Positions 45,081-56,719 of a stretch of 64,000 bases of DNA are shown here, piece by piece. The stretch comes from Micropterix aruncella (lineage: Eukaryota > Arthropoda > Insecta > Lepidoptera > Micropterigidae). The first letter of the stretch is position 1. Each line of letters starts with the position of its first letter. A program made the translations under genes and the position numbers. The notes beneath the pieces were generated by a model. That model saw only the letters and a list, made by a program, of their open reading frames with translations, was not told the origin of the DNA and did no database searches. The stretch is from the NCBI GenBank assembly GCA_944548615.1, contig OX155967.1, positions 22,959,997-23,023,996 on the forward strand, in the 5' to 3' direction.

Positions 45081-45665
45081 AGCACTGATTTCTGAACTAT
45101 TATTTATTTTTATTAAAAAAAAGAGTAGGTATTGCTTAGGTACTTAGAACATACATACCTTTTCATCTTTATTCCACGAATTTCGGCAGCTATAAAATCC
45201 TGATTCTTCATGAAATATTGTGCCACCATTAAACTATCCACTCTTGGCAGATTGTCCGACTGACCTTTTAGAAAACCTTCTTCCATTCTACACACTACAC
45301 GTTTCACTTTAGTGTAATCGGATATAAAGGATAATTTATATTATTTCTTTGAAATACAAGCACCACTATAGCTAATAGGAAAAAGACGGACGGGTCAATG
45401 CACTGACTGAGCGCCGCGCCGATGTAGCGCGGGCTAACAAGGCTGTGACGTCATAGTATGAGCGCGTAATCTTGCAAATTTAAAAAAGGGCCTAAACTTC
45501 TCGTCGTTATAACTTCGGAAATACTGCATGTATTGAAGTGAAATAAAAACTAATAATAATAATTGATTTTAGGTGTATTTGATAGTAATATTTTGACCCT
45601 TTTGTGTTCTCTATTATCTGAGCCCTTTTTGTATTTTCTCGCATGTGTTTTAGCGCTGATCAAAA

Positions 45666-46612
45666 TTACGTTTCTTGATCACTAACCAGGGCTATAGGAT
45701 TAAATCCTGTGTCAACAACAGCCATTGTAATATCATTAAGAAGGACTCTCAATTGTTGCGCTGATACAGCTCCACGTGAAAAATTAAAATCCACGGGTCG
45801 TTGCCATTTATATACAACACCTCTTAACATAAATACCAATGCATGGTAAGCAAACTCATTCGTTTTTTCAGTAAGCTCCACAAACCCACTAATCTCATAA
45901 TTTTTTTGAGTTAACAGCTGAATCACGGGCCGTTTTGTCAAATCTTATTAAGCACATTTTTTTCTTGTCACTCCAGTGGTCAACCTGAAATTTTGATGAA
46001 TTTTAATGATTTATTAAAATGTAATATTGGCTCTGACAATGGAGAATTTTCAACATTTGGATAAATTGTATGAAGTGTTCAAAAATAACCATAATATCAA
46101 ATGACCCTACTTGACCGCAGTAGTACTTGCGGTCAAGTAGGAGTTTATAAATAAATTAACTTTGTCCATGATTACTGCAAATATATGTGTATTTATGCCC
46201 GCTTTAATGTCGAATGATGCAATCATTTCTTCGATGTCGTTTTTGAAGGGAGGATGAAGATTTTGTGGAGAAATTGATAGCACTTTGTGCTCTGTTTCAA
46301 AATTGAAAAAGCTGTTATTTTTTCCTCTAAAGATAATCTTCATTCTTTTTTGCCTTTCGTGCATAACCTAATTCTCATCGAAAATAACTTCTTCGATAAC
46401 GCATTCAATTTCACTGTCATCTTCTCAAAATACTGCTCCTTCGAAAACTTCAATGCTCTTTTTGCTCTGACATTATAATTAAACAGTCCCTTTGATTTTT
46501 TGTACTTTGAATACAAAACTCTGCAGTTTGGGGTAAGACCTTTTACCATTGGTAAAAGTTTCTTTTTGGAAACTTTTTTCGGAGTACTTAGTTTTGAACC
46601 TAAAATTAACAA
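45666..46612 (-). pseudogene. P-element/THAP9-like transposase remnant, N-terminal to central part
   Basis: Three frames in order on the minus strand: KGLTPNCRVLYSKYKKSK with LKFSKEQYFEKMTVKLNALS; then MIASFDIKAGINTHIFAVIM; then FVELTEKTNEFAYHALVFML and GVVYKWQRPVDFNFSRG with MAVVDTGFNPIALVSDQET. The last part, with its acidic residue in the VSDQET motif, is the RNase H-like core of P-type transposases. Frameshifts near 46350 and 46000 and missing pieces make it dead. It could be the same family as 37226-37810, but not the same copy. Confidence 0.75.
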
Positions 46613-47123
46613 TATTAATTAGTGTAGTGTAAAAGTTCCGCTTCACCTTATACCCTGAAGACGGTCTCAAGTTCGTCGCCCACCTTAGCAATTCTTTTGT
46701 TTCGCTGGATCGTTGCTACGCGACCGTGGCGGCACTTTCCGGTCTGCAGTATGCCTCTTCCGCACAGTAAAACCAATTAACCTTTCTTTTTAGTGGTTTA
46801 TTCCAAAACTGCGAGCTTACGCTTGCAAAACGCCGCCAAATGCAGTGTACTAAATGCGTGCCCTTCGTGCGGGCCGTGAAATTGCAGACTAAAGATACTT
46901 CACAGAGCACCCTTTGCATCGACAGCGTCTATAGAGACGCTCCGTCCTACATTATACATATCGTACGTTATCCTACATTATTTTGCCATATCGCCAATCT
47001 AATTTTAACAACATAGCCATATTCTAACTTAATTAAAAACTCGTGAAATAAACATAAGGTTTATTTCCTCTTATTACTCTACTAAGCGTTTACATACAAT
47101 GCTCTAAATAAACAGTAACACAA

Positions 47124-47378
47124 TTAAATACTACTCCCAATGGGACGATCGCCAGTATCCCATGCCAACACACATCCCCGCATAGGCATGCAACAGCCGT
47201 GTAATTCGATATTAAGAGGGGTGCCGAATTTCTCAGAACTGCCCTCGCCCCAGTAGCCCGACAACATATCTTCGTCGGTGGTACAATTAGTAAAACTGTT
47301 ACAACCAGTGTATGTTTCATATGTAATCAAACAATTTATCAGCAGCCAACTGCAGATTGTAATTGTTACCACCATCAA
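47124..47378 (-). other. Small cysteine-rich open frame with signal-like start
   Basis: 84 codons beginning MMVVTITICSWLLINCLI, hydrophobic like a signal peptide, followed by cysteines in TGCNSFTNC and HGCCMPMRGC. I recognise no family. It ends 160 bases before MITE copy 3 on the other side, in DNA that has no other gene. It may be an exon of a secreted protein, a transposon fragment or chance. Upstream (47400-47500) a short sequence GTACRTTTGTATYTGA is repeated twice. Confidence 0.25.
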
Positions 47379-47540
47379 TTAGTCTTGTGGATGTTGATGG
47401 ATAAATGTTCTGTGATGTTGTCAATGGTACATTTGTATTTGAGAGAACAATTAGATTTTTGGTGTCGATGGTACGTTTGTATCTGAAAACAACCACAAAA
47501 CCATATTACTTCTTTAATTCATAAATTATAAACATATTAA

Positions 47541-48943
47541 CCCGCTCGCTACGTAACATCCCATTCAGGACATTTATGTCGGCCGCCTAAACACCGAAAC
47601 GTACGCTACCGGACAAAGCGCTCGCCGCTGCGAAAAATGCAATTTACGATTCGAAACGTCGTACTATATGCTTTCTGAGGGCGCAACGATATGGCCAAAA
47701 TATCTTTAATTCAAGATTTCCGTGTGGCAATATCGAACAACGATTTAAAAAGTGAGCATAGACGTCAAACGCCCAGTTTCCTTCGGCAAATCGCACGGCC
47801 GCGTACGGCTCCGCGAAATTGGTGATAAAAAGTGTGTGTGTGCAGTGTTTGAGTGTTTGTTACTGGAGAACAGTGACTAATTTGCATTTTAAGTAGTTTC
47901 TGAATAAGTATTAGTCATTTGAGATACTCCATTTGCTGTTTTTCACGAATTTTTAAAGAAAACACTTCGGCGACAACAAACGGCTCGCGAAAAAATGGTT
48001 GGTATTATTTTGTAATGTTTATGAAATATCCCGATATATTGCGAAATATGACGTAATGTTGCTTTAATTTACTAACAAAATAAGTATTGCTTCATTTACA
48101 TCCTAAGTTATCACATAATTAGGCGTATTTTGAACATTATATCTTGTTTTGTAATATGAATCGCGCAAAGAAACTTGTTTTGATAATTACTATGAGAGAA
48201 TAAAGTGCGATTTTCCATAGTTTTTCGATGAAATGTGACTCTTTGGAGTATAGTAATTAGTTATTAGACATATAATAAGTCTATGATAAGACAATATAAT
48301 TGAAAAAATCTAACTAATTTTATATTATGAGCATTCATAGTTTATTATTAAGTTCGGACGCAAACTCTCAAAACTTTACATTTTTCTATAATATCAGACA
48401 AAGCTCAAAGTTCTGGTGTGATTTCTAAGAAGTGTGATGTAGTAATAAAGTTATTTTGAAAGAATTTCATATAAAAAAATACCATAAGTAGTCACAAATT
48501 AAAAATTAAAAATTTTTTTTTTTACTAGAATACATAAAATTTTTCTTGGCTGAATAAATAAATATTTTTGTATGCAAATAAGTAAAAAAAAAATATCGTT
48601 TTGGTAAAGCATTTAATAAAGAACATAACTGTATTTACAATTTTTGCATATTTTACGTATTTTGTGACAAAAAAATCGAAATGATTTAATAGGCGAGTTT
48701 TTTCAGTTTGCCAATTTTGTAATATTTATTCATTATTATCTTAATTGTTTGACGAGATAAGGTTATAATGCTTTATATGTCAAATTTCAATGCGATCATT
48801 TTTCTCTTTATCTTTTTTTAATCCGTTTAGTGGTTTATAAGTTATGATCGTTTTTCTCAAGGCCGTTGACTCGCGTCGATTTTAAGTCCGAATATGTCGC
48901 GCGCAAAAGTGATAGGTGAATTTTTACGTCGCGAGAGGAGGGG
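47541..48943 (+). mobile_element. piggyBac-type non-autonomous element, copy 3
   Basis: Exact TTAA on both sides (47537-47540 and 48944-48947). It starts CCCGCTCGCTACGTAAC and ends GAGAGGAGGGG. It is collinear with copy 2 (1405 bp) with scattered substitutions and small indels, and inverse to copy 1. No coding capacity. Being perfectly TTAA-flanked, it is the best reference for the family's termini. Confidence 0.85.
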
Positions 48944-49049
48944 TTAAGGAAAACAAATAGGCAGTTAAGTTACCCACAATTGTCTCCTGGCTATTGTAGG
49001 TAACAGTTGACATAAACCTGAAAATAAAAACAGTCAATTAACGATAGGT

Positions 49050-49620
49050 TCTTTTTAGCATCTTATTCCAAATTGTGCTAGTGAGATCTTCGACGCATTT
49101 TGAGCATTTTACTTTAGTTTTTTGGTTTTCTATAATATTTAGGTTAGTTTTCAAGAGTTTTTCCGTTTTGGTATTCTTTTGCTCTTGTAACCTGGTGCTT
49201 TTCTCATCTCAGATTTTTTTTTCTTTTCTTCTAAAGCTAATTTTTACTGAAGTTGAAGTTTTTTAATTTCTTTCACTTTCTGAATCTTTTGATTTTCTTT
49301 ATGTTGGTAAAACTTTTGCAAGGCAGATAAAGAAATTTCCGCAGGAGTACGGAGTTTAGCTGACTTTGTTTTTCTGCTTTAGGCTCCGTCAGGAATAAAT
49401 GTTTGTCGAATGGATCTGGCCATCAAGCAGCTTCTTGCTAGGTGACGTGTGGAAAGCGTTGGCTGAGATTGATTAGCTGTGGAAGTGGATTCAGCTATGT
49501 CGTTATCTCGTGGAGTGAATATAATTGCCGAAGGAGTAGGTTTAGTTGATGTAGATTTTTCTACATTACTTTCTGACATATAAAAATGTTTTTCAATTGG
49601 TCATTGACTAATAGTCGCTG
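49050..49620 (-). other. Ser/Thr-rich coding-like remnant beside the long-TIR element
   Basis: The frame 49579-49379 (SESNVEKSTSTKPTPS, STANQSQPTLSTRHL) resembles 53250-53150 on the far side of the 3.4 kb element (TVTGEQSQPTLSTLHL). The two flanks therefore contain related low-complexity repeats of one older protein. No family is recognised; further left the minus strand is lysine-rich with stops. Confidence 0.35.
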
Positions 49621-49637
49621 TTCTACGATAAATTATA

Positions 49638-52600
49638 CGGCGTTTCGTGAACAAAAGATTTCCTTTGGCAGGTTTGATCTGTAGGTCCAAATGATGGATT
49701 TAAGAAGGGGAGCCACCTGGATTTTTGATCCAGGTGAAAGAGGGGGGGGGGGGAAGTTTGCACCCGCCGCGCTTCGAATAAAAAATTATAACTGATCCAG
49801 TTACACATACTATGGCATGTTTGGTATCGTTTTCGTATAAACAGAGTACGGGGAATCTGTTTCTTAGGTTATTTAGAGACATTTTCATACAAAAAGTCAA
49901 CAACTTTGGTAAAAAAATAAATTTGTAAGTAAGTTTTTTTTTCTTCAACAGTATTTAACTTTGAAAATAGATCGATTTTATAGATAAAAAAAATAGTGCT
50001 ATTGAGCTCATACTGTCTAGTGTTTAGAAATATATACTTTACATATACTTATCTGACAGTATGCACCCATTAAAAAAATGCCATGAGAATCGAGTGATGA
50101 AATTAAAATACTTCTCTCGATTCACACGCCATATTTATTGAGAAATTTAGTTTTTCTCTACTTTATCAAGGAAACCACATAAGGCAGACATAATTTGACG
50201 CCACTTGGGTAAAATATTCAACACATAAATTAAATTACTTGAGTTTTTTTGAGTTTTCGGGTTGCACAAAATAAAGGTACCTACACTTCTTATCACACAA
50301 ATTCACGCCAAATAATATTAAAGTTGGGTAAATAAAATAATGATAAAAAATACACAAATAGATTTTACATGTATTAAATAAGAAATTATTAAAAAAAACA
50401 TTCTCAGAGAAGAAGTCTTCGTATTCCTCCGGAATGCCTCGCGGACTACACAACTGTAACAAAATAGATATAAAAGTGGCAAAGACTTATAATTCCTCCG
50501 GAACCACATCAATTATATCTTCGACGAGGGCCTCGCGGTCTAGAATTACACTGTAACAAAATAGAAATAATATTAAAATTAACAATCTTAATGATACCAA
50601 ATTCAGCAGACAAAGTTATCTGACAACATAAATATACCTGGTATTATCGCAGGTTCCGTAACAGCTCTTACACAGCAGTGTGCATGACATTCCCTCTCGT
50701 CTGCAAGAACATCGGCTCCTGCAGCTGTTCTTGCATCCTCACTTCACAAGCTCTCGCGCCACCTCCCAGATACTGGGCTGGGTTGTCCATAAGGGCTGCC
50801 ATTCTCCTTCAGTTTGAGCCCATCCCCAGTCAGCTGGGGAGGGGATAACGCCTGAGGGATCAAGAGCTTGTCCCCACACGTAGCCTGCTTGATAGGCTGC
50901 CCTCAATGTGGACATCCTTAGAGCATCCCTCGTAGGGGGGATATTTTGCAAGCACTTATTTTTTGCAAATAAAATCTTGGGATCTTCATTAACCGAAAGT
51001 TTCATCAATTTCAGTTTCACCACAGTATAACATGATGAAGTACTTTTCTAATCTTATCATTAAATCATCTGTCACTTCTTTTAGTGGATTAGAAAGTGCT
51101 CTAAAAGCAGATGTGTGGTCTCAAGACATTGCTGCCACGCCTTCCAGGTCATGTTTTGCCTTTGGAATAGAATGCAGAAACGGTGTCACAGCCTGTTAAA
51201 GCATGGTATCCTCTGATAGCTTCTGCTCTTTCTACAACCAGATCCTGTGCCAGGTCATGTGCAGGTATGTAGCTGTGGTGTTTGCCCGTACCGAAAGATA
51301 TCCAAATCTCTTGGAGACCTAACTGCTTAAGGGCGAAGAAGTAGGATATGGCGATTATAACGACGTCGGATCGGAATCAACGGTGTGTATAACAATTGTT
51401 GTTGTTCCATTGATAGCCATATCTTTTGCATGCAAAATAATGCGACCATCAGCCTCCTCGGAATTTACATTAGGCCCTGCTATCAGCGTCTCCGTTGGTT
51501 TGGATGATTTGATTGTAGGACCGATGTTGGTCACTATATGCACTCCATTGCTCTCTTGAAGCTCGTAGCACCCAATAAGTTTGAAAAGTTGTTCCTTATT
51601 CTGAGCATTCTTCAGGAAGTTAGACCAATTGCTCAGTAACTTGTGGTCTTCATGTACTTAACGACGAACTCCTTGACCCCTGTTGTCAAGAACCTGTTTC
51701 TTTAGAGACATATCGGAGTAGAGATCCCAGGCAATGTCAACTCTCCTCGCCTCCTTGTCCCTGTATTTTTCACGATGCTTTCACGGAACTCCTTGCGGCA
51801 GTACTGCCTAAATGTCTTGGAGCTGCGTGGAGGATGACTGTGAACGAGGGCAGCTCCATCAAATATATTTCTGTTGCAAGATTCGGGGGGAGTGTTATTT
51901 CAATTTTCTTTTTCAAAACCTTAACGATATCAGACTTCCCATAGACGATAAAGATGGTGAACAAGTCTGATTTTCGTAAGCAAAGAATACATCTAGATCC
52001 AAGTGCCTATTCTGACATGAAATTAATAGTTTCGAGAATAGACTTATGTCCCACTTGAGAACCATGACGGTTTCAAGTTGTTTTGAATTTTTTGGCTACT
52101 TGAGAGTAGCAAAAATTCTGGTTTTCACTTTTTTTATTGGTTCAAATAAAGTAAATGTCTTTTTAACCAGCCTTTTCAACGAATGTCCTGTACAAATCCT
52201 TGCCAATTTTCTCCAGATGGGTTAATGTACTAACAGCATCGTTGTCTACAATTGTTCTTGTATCTATTACAATTAAATCAGTTGTTTGTTCTTGAAAAAG
52301 ATTGCCAAACTCTTCAAAACTTGCTTGTACTGCATGAACTTGTCGCAGAAATGTTTTACTGGAACGCAGGATATTGTTCGTGATGAAGCTCTTAAGAAGA
52401 TTTATTAACGTTGGTAAACTCTTCCAGGAGGCGGCACATACAGATGCATGACAGCTACATGAACAGTTAACCAACGAGCGTAATTTGGATGTCAAATAAG
52501 AAAAATCAGGGCACTGAACTACTAACATAAAATCGGACAGGCAGGTCGCGCCCCCGCCCCCGCCCGGCACGAGCTTTGAGCGACCGAGAGTGAAATTTTG

Positions 52601-53077
52601 ACAATTTCAGTACGTCACTCGATTCACACGGCATTTTTTTTTGGGTACATACTGTCAGATAAGCATAGGTAAAGTATATATTTCTAAAAACTAGACAGTA
52701 TGAGCTCGATAGCACTATTTTTTTTTAACCACAAAATCAATCTATTTTCGAAGTTAAATACTGTTGAAGAAAAAAAAACTTACTTACAAATTTACTTTTT
52801 TACCAAAATTATTGACTTTTTGTATAAAAGTGTCTCTAAATAACATAAGAAACAGATTCCCCGTACTCTTTTTATCCAAAAACGATACCGAACACGCCAT
52901 AGTATATGTAACTGGATTAGTTATATTTTTTTATTCGAAGCGAGGCGGGTGCAAACTCCCCCCCCCCCCCCTCCCTCTCACCTGGATCAATAATCCAGGT
53001 GGCTCCCCTTCTTAAATCCATCCTTTGAACCTACAGATCAAACCTGCCAAAGGAAATCTTTTGTTCACGAAACGCCG
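49638..53077 (-). mobile_element. DNA element with long (about 465 bp) terminal inverted repeats
   Basis: Bases 49638 to about 50100 are the inverse of about 52610-53077, at an estimated 85-90% identity by eye, including a matched run of G (49742-49754) and C (52956-52970). Ends read CGGCGTTTCGTGAACAAAAG. TA lies outside both ends (49636-49637 and 53078-53079). The 2.5 kb interior holds one decayed protein-coding region on the minus strand. I cannot assign a superfamily from the motifs; long TIRs plus TA flank are the solid observations. Confidence 0.75.
50640..52570 (-). pseudogene. Decayed protein of the long-TIR element, transposon-associated family
   Basis: Minus frames give, in order: CSCHASVCAASWKSLPTLIN; SEEADGRIILHAKDMAINGT with VIHTVDSD; ISFGTGKHHSYIPAHDLA; IRGYHALTGCDTVSAFYSKG; STLRAAYQAGYVWGQAL with PSPADWGW; and CKNSCRSRCSCRREG. 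I recognise this order (EADxRI block, TGCDT block, RAxYQAGxVWGQ block, Cys-rich tail) from repetitive proteins of insects and cnidarians usually left unnamed. Many frame changes and stops (one in the Cys-rich tail at 50738) kill it. Its enzymatic role is unknown to me. Confidence 0.55.
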
Positions 53078-53089
53078 TATATTGCGTTT

Positions 53090-54180
53090 TTATGTCGTGT
53101 AGAACTGCGACTATAAATGAAAAGCCAGGAAATTGTGGTGGCATAATCAGAATATCGTCCAGAGATAATAAAAAGGCATAGGAGCTTCCTGTTAGGTGAA
53201 GTGTTGATAGCGTCGGCTGGGATTGTTCACCTGTAACAGTGGATTCAGGTGTGTCAGTATCGTTTTGAGGAATCAGAGAATAGTCATGATCCCTCATACT
53301 GTTATCTAGTGCCTCTTTCTGTTGGTCACTGACAGGAAAACCAAATGACGGTTTCACTGAGGTAGGTGTATTTAAGAACATGTCCTCATTTGTTCGAAGA
53401 GTGTTTGTCCTGGGTCAGCAAAAGTTGCGTTGTCAAAGAAATATAGTTTTTGTCATTGCTTTTAAACTGAAGCGTAGATAACTAAGAACTTGTAGTTCTG
53501 TGGCAATTCCTGCATGGAAATATTGTTAGGTGTTTCAGTATTAAACCATATTTCAGTATCATGGAAATCCGTAACTGCATCTTGCCCCTGATTAGATTGA
53601 ATAGCAACATTAAGGAAGATATTTTCAGGCCGATGAGTGCCTTTATCCATTTCAGTTGATGGCGTCGAATAAATCTCAGCAAATGTTTGTAGGCACATGA
53701 AAGTAATTTCTATTGGCAAACTTGTGTATGTAATGTATTGAACTTGATAGATCCAGCTGATGTCGATTCAGTAGCATCGTCTGATTCAGTTTGATACAAC
53801 ACTTCCTCAAATGTGTTAGCAACGGCCTCTTTTGAGTTTTGCACAGCAGATTTCTTAAATTTTTTGACTTCTTTAAGAATAATTCCTATGTTAATGTTTT
53901 TTCCTTTCGTATTTATTTCAAGTGGTTTAGTACCTTTCTTGTTAAAACTACCTTTACTATTTCAACTGTTTTAATTTTTCTTCGTGCTCTACTTTCATGT
54001 AGTATAATGTTTTTGCATGTATTTCTTTCAACTGCGTCATAAGCGTGTCGTGCAACTCCTTTGCTTGTAAAGCGGCATCCTGAAACAGCAGTGCTTTTTT
54101 GGCATTGTGACCTACGTCAGAATGGTTAGTTATGCCAACAAGAGTTGGTAGTATTGCATATAAGCGGACCAAAATGCGCG
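53090..54180 (-). other. Unrecognised disordered-protein remnant with coiled C-terminal exon
   Basis: Minus frames 53381-53031, 53719-53462 and 54172-53957 are open but unconnected. The last encodes KALLFQDAALQAKELHD and KTLYYMKVEHEEKLKQLK, a coiled helix that recurs at 29919-30075. The others are acidic and Ser/Thr-rich. The whole may be an accessory gene of a DNA element, interrupted by the long-TIR element at 53078. No family name can be given. Confidence 0.35.
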
Positions 54181-54980
54181 GGTTTTGAATTGAACAGGTT
54201 GCTTCATTCCTAGAGGTCTCTCCTGTTGCTTGTTATTTTTGTCTCGTTTTTACAATTGTCGGTTATCACTGGGTGTCAAAAAATTTATTTGTTTTTTTTT
54301 TCATAATGTCGCTAGTGTGTATTCTAAGGCGTTCTCTTGTATTGATATTACAGCCAAATTAGACAATCTTTCTTAACTCATTTTTTAATTTTGAAAACAA
54401 TCTTTCTGCGTTTGCGTCTGTTGGTGGCATTGTTATCAAAATTCGTAATTATATTGTGATATTAGGGCATATGGCTGTTAAATTTATAACCGGAAAATTA
54501 TAAGCTTTTTGTTACAAATTTTTAAAAAATATATATTTCACTAGTTTTGTTTTAAAGTAGGAGTTTAAGTAATTTAAATTTTAGTTGATAAATAATAATC
54601 ACCGATTGCCTGCACTTGCGCATAGGCGAAGAATAAATTTAAAATAATTGAATTGACTGATTCTGGAGGAACTAACTCGAAAATGAATCGTTCGAGTCAC
54701 CGGAATGAACGACTCACGGCTTGGTTCGGAGCTGCAAACTATGACACCTAACGGCGCCCCTATGTACTTGGCGCCTGTGTGTGCTGCACACATTGCACAC
54801 AGGGGCGGCGCGGCCCTGTCCCCATGGCGTTCTGCGCGCAAACATGCGTCTGCCCTTGGACTTTCCGATAGTTCAGCAAGGGGAAACCTTCACGATGACC
54901 TTCATTACCATCTTTACAAGTTAACGACTGTGCAGGAACTCTACGAACGCGACATATATCTCTGTATCTCTTTTCATATA
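54181..54980. other. No recognised gene
   Basis: An AT-rich stretch followed by a GC-richer block at 54680-54890 that is open on both strands without known motifs. I see no element ends in it. Confidence 0.35.
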
Positions 54981-54982
54981 AG

Positions 54983-55010
54983 GTGAGTTGGGGTAAGACC
55001 ACACGTTTTT
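54983..55010 (-). repeat. Possible terminus of a pogo/jerky-type element
   Basis: GGTGAGTTGGGGTAAGACCA after TA, with related GATGGGGCAAGGTCG (55193) and GATCTTGCCCCACAG (55380) inside. Such GGGG(T/C)AAG words resemble pogo-type subterminal repeats. The opposite terminus was not found. Confidence 0.3.
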
Positions 55011-55772
55011 AAAATTTTATTTTTAATATTCTACTCTATGTATATTTTAATGGAAAATTAGTACTTATGATAATAATGATGCACATCTATGTAAAATAAT
55101 TCAAATAACATGTTACAAGCACAAACTTTTATTTAAAAAAAAAAAAGAAAATGAAACAAAAGAATTCAAATTTCGAGGCAAGACCGGCACATGATGGGGC
55201 AAGGTCGTCTTTACGTTTTTATTTCGCCTTTGATGCCGTAAGGGTAGTTCGTTAAATTATTTTAAAAATAGAATTTAATCTGATACACTGATATATGCAA
55301 ATTACAATACATTTTGGAATATTTCTTGTAGAAATTGCTAAGGGGGAAGTTCGGCATACAAATTCTGTGCCAAATACGCCGATCTTGCCCCACAGTATAC
55401 AGCAAAATATATTTATTAAACATGCAAAATATAGGATCTTTTCTTTTCACATATTGTAGGAAGAAATTGTGACCTATTAATTAGGTAGGTATAGGTATTA
55501 TTATAAAATAATTTTGGTCACACGTAATACCCATCCCGTACCTTTAAAAAATAATTTAAAGAAATCGTTGCTGATTTATATAACCTTATTTTAATTTATT
55601 GAATATTGTATTGAGAAAATATGAAATTAAATGTTAACTGTCCTCTACGTCTAGTAGTCGGTTTTGGTAAGATACATATAATATCTTGAGTGTAAATTTG
55701 CTATATATCTTTAACTGTTAGTTAAATGAATTTAGGACTGACATCCGAAGAGGAGGTTTTTGCACGCAAGAA

Positions 55773-56515
55773 TTATACAATTGGTTTCCTTTCATCACTA
55801 TTTAATTCAATTACTTTGCCGACATAATGCAACCAATCTCCAATTTTCCACAAAAGAAAATGGTCAAAACTCTTATATACATTTTCAAGATTGGCGTCAT
55901 TTTCGCGTTCGTTATCAGAACAAAAAGAATCATCACTAAAAAAATAAACTCCCACCCGAAGATTGTAAGCTAAAACTGTCATCTGCCTCGGAACTAGAGG
56001 AAGAAAATACTTTTTCATGTCACCTCTTTCTTCCCTTACTTTTGATACTTTTTTTCTGACTCTTTGCAGGTGCACTTTTATTCTGCTTCACTGTAGAATG
56101 ACCTTTCTTGAGATTTTTTCTGAAGCTCTCTTTAATTTATTCAACCTGATTTCTTCTTCTTCCTCTTTTTGAAGCTTCAAACGTTTTATAACATCGATAT
56201 GAGTAATAACTTCATCACCTGATGCCACTTTCGTTTTACGAACCTTTATCTGTTCTCCTCTATTGATCGTTGACAGCAATAGATTTTCAAATGAACTAAG
56301 ACTGTTTTTAACACTGTGTTTAAAATATTTTGTCTCTCCCAGGACTACTGATAGTTCTCGTGGCTGCAACTCCTTTTTGTCCTACAACCTTTACCCTAGA
56401 CGGGTCATGGCAAAAACTGGTTTCATCAAGATTCCAGATACACTCCGGCCTATTATCTATGCCTAACGTTTTAGTTGTATTTTCAAGTAGATCAAAATAT
56501 GTATATATAATAAAC
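55773..56515 (-). pseudogene. jerky/pogo-type transposase remnant with internal deletion
   Basis: From 56515 down: LLENTTKTLGIDNRPECIWN, LDETSFCHDPSRVKVVGQKG and ATRTISSPGRD, the first catalytic aspartate region. It then jumps to a C-terminal part, SSFENLLLSTINRGEQIKVR and KVASGDEVITHIDVIKRL, and a final domain with SDNERENDANLENVY and GDWLHYVGKVIELN. The central DDE block is deleted and the frame changes at the junction (about 56340) and near 56085. DETSF identifies a different lineage from the three pogo copies at 7.5-15 kb. Confidence 0.7.
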
Positions 56516-56719
56516 GGTATAACGTGAGATTGGGGATCATATCTACGTTATGCTACAACAAAAACAAGAGCGCCATCGCATTTATCCAAATTGCGAAAAA
56601 AAAGAAAAATAACCATAGGAGGATAGGTGTTTACCGAAAAAATAAAAAAGGGGAAAGAATTTGGTTTGTCATTAAATTAGGCGAAATGGAGAATAAACCT
56701 TCTCAAATTTAAAATAAAA

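Larger units (their letters stand above)
41054..45307 (-). pseudogene. SWIM zinc finger/YqaJ-type nuclease gene of the ISL2EU element, split by a LINE
   Basis: Exons: A 45307-45159 (MEEGFLKGQSDNLPRVDSLM), B 44752-44451, C 44328-43534 continuing at 41145-41054 beyond the LINE; phases 2 and 1 match. Exon B carries a SWIM-like finger (SCEDCAASKGGCKH) and CYWKKATLS. Exon C is the YqaJ-like exonuclease: WFEMRYGRVTASK, GASPDGV and VIEIKSPSKAA, the D and ExK catalytic residues. In exon B an in-frame TAG at about 44740 precedes SYGDDAIGYIQLKRE. Downstream of the LINE the C-terminus resumes as NLFVKISKFWKECVFEKLI and a stop. In known elements it is the partner of the DDE transposase; its exact role is unknown. 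Confidence 0.78.
38900..45560 (+). mobile_element. ISL2EU-type transposon with nested LINE
   Basis: Two convergent genes define it: a THAP-DDE transposase (39089-41010, plus) and a SWIM/YqaJ nuclease gene (45307-41054, minus). This pairing is characteristic of the ISL2EU branch related to PIF/Harbinger. Diverged inverted similarity is visible between 38990-39010 (GATGACGACACAGCCTTG) and the reverse of 45438-45460 (TATGACGTCACAGCCTTG), so ends lie near there. Exact termini and target duplication were not resolved; the limits given are approximate. A 2378 bp LINE interrupts it at 41151-43528. Confidence 0.75.

Noticed and set aside
54599..55002. Overlapping frames on both strands in the GC-richer block
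   Set aside because: Open on both strands with no motif; likely compositional.
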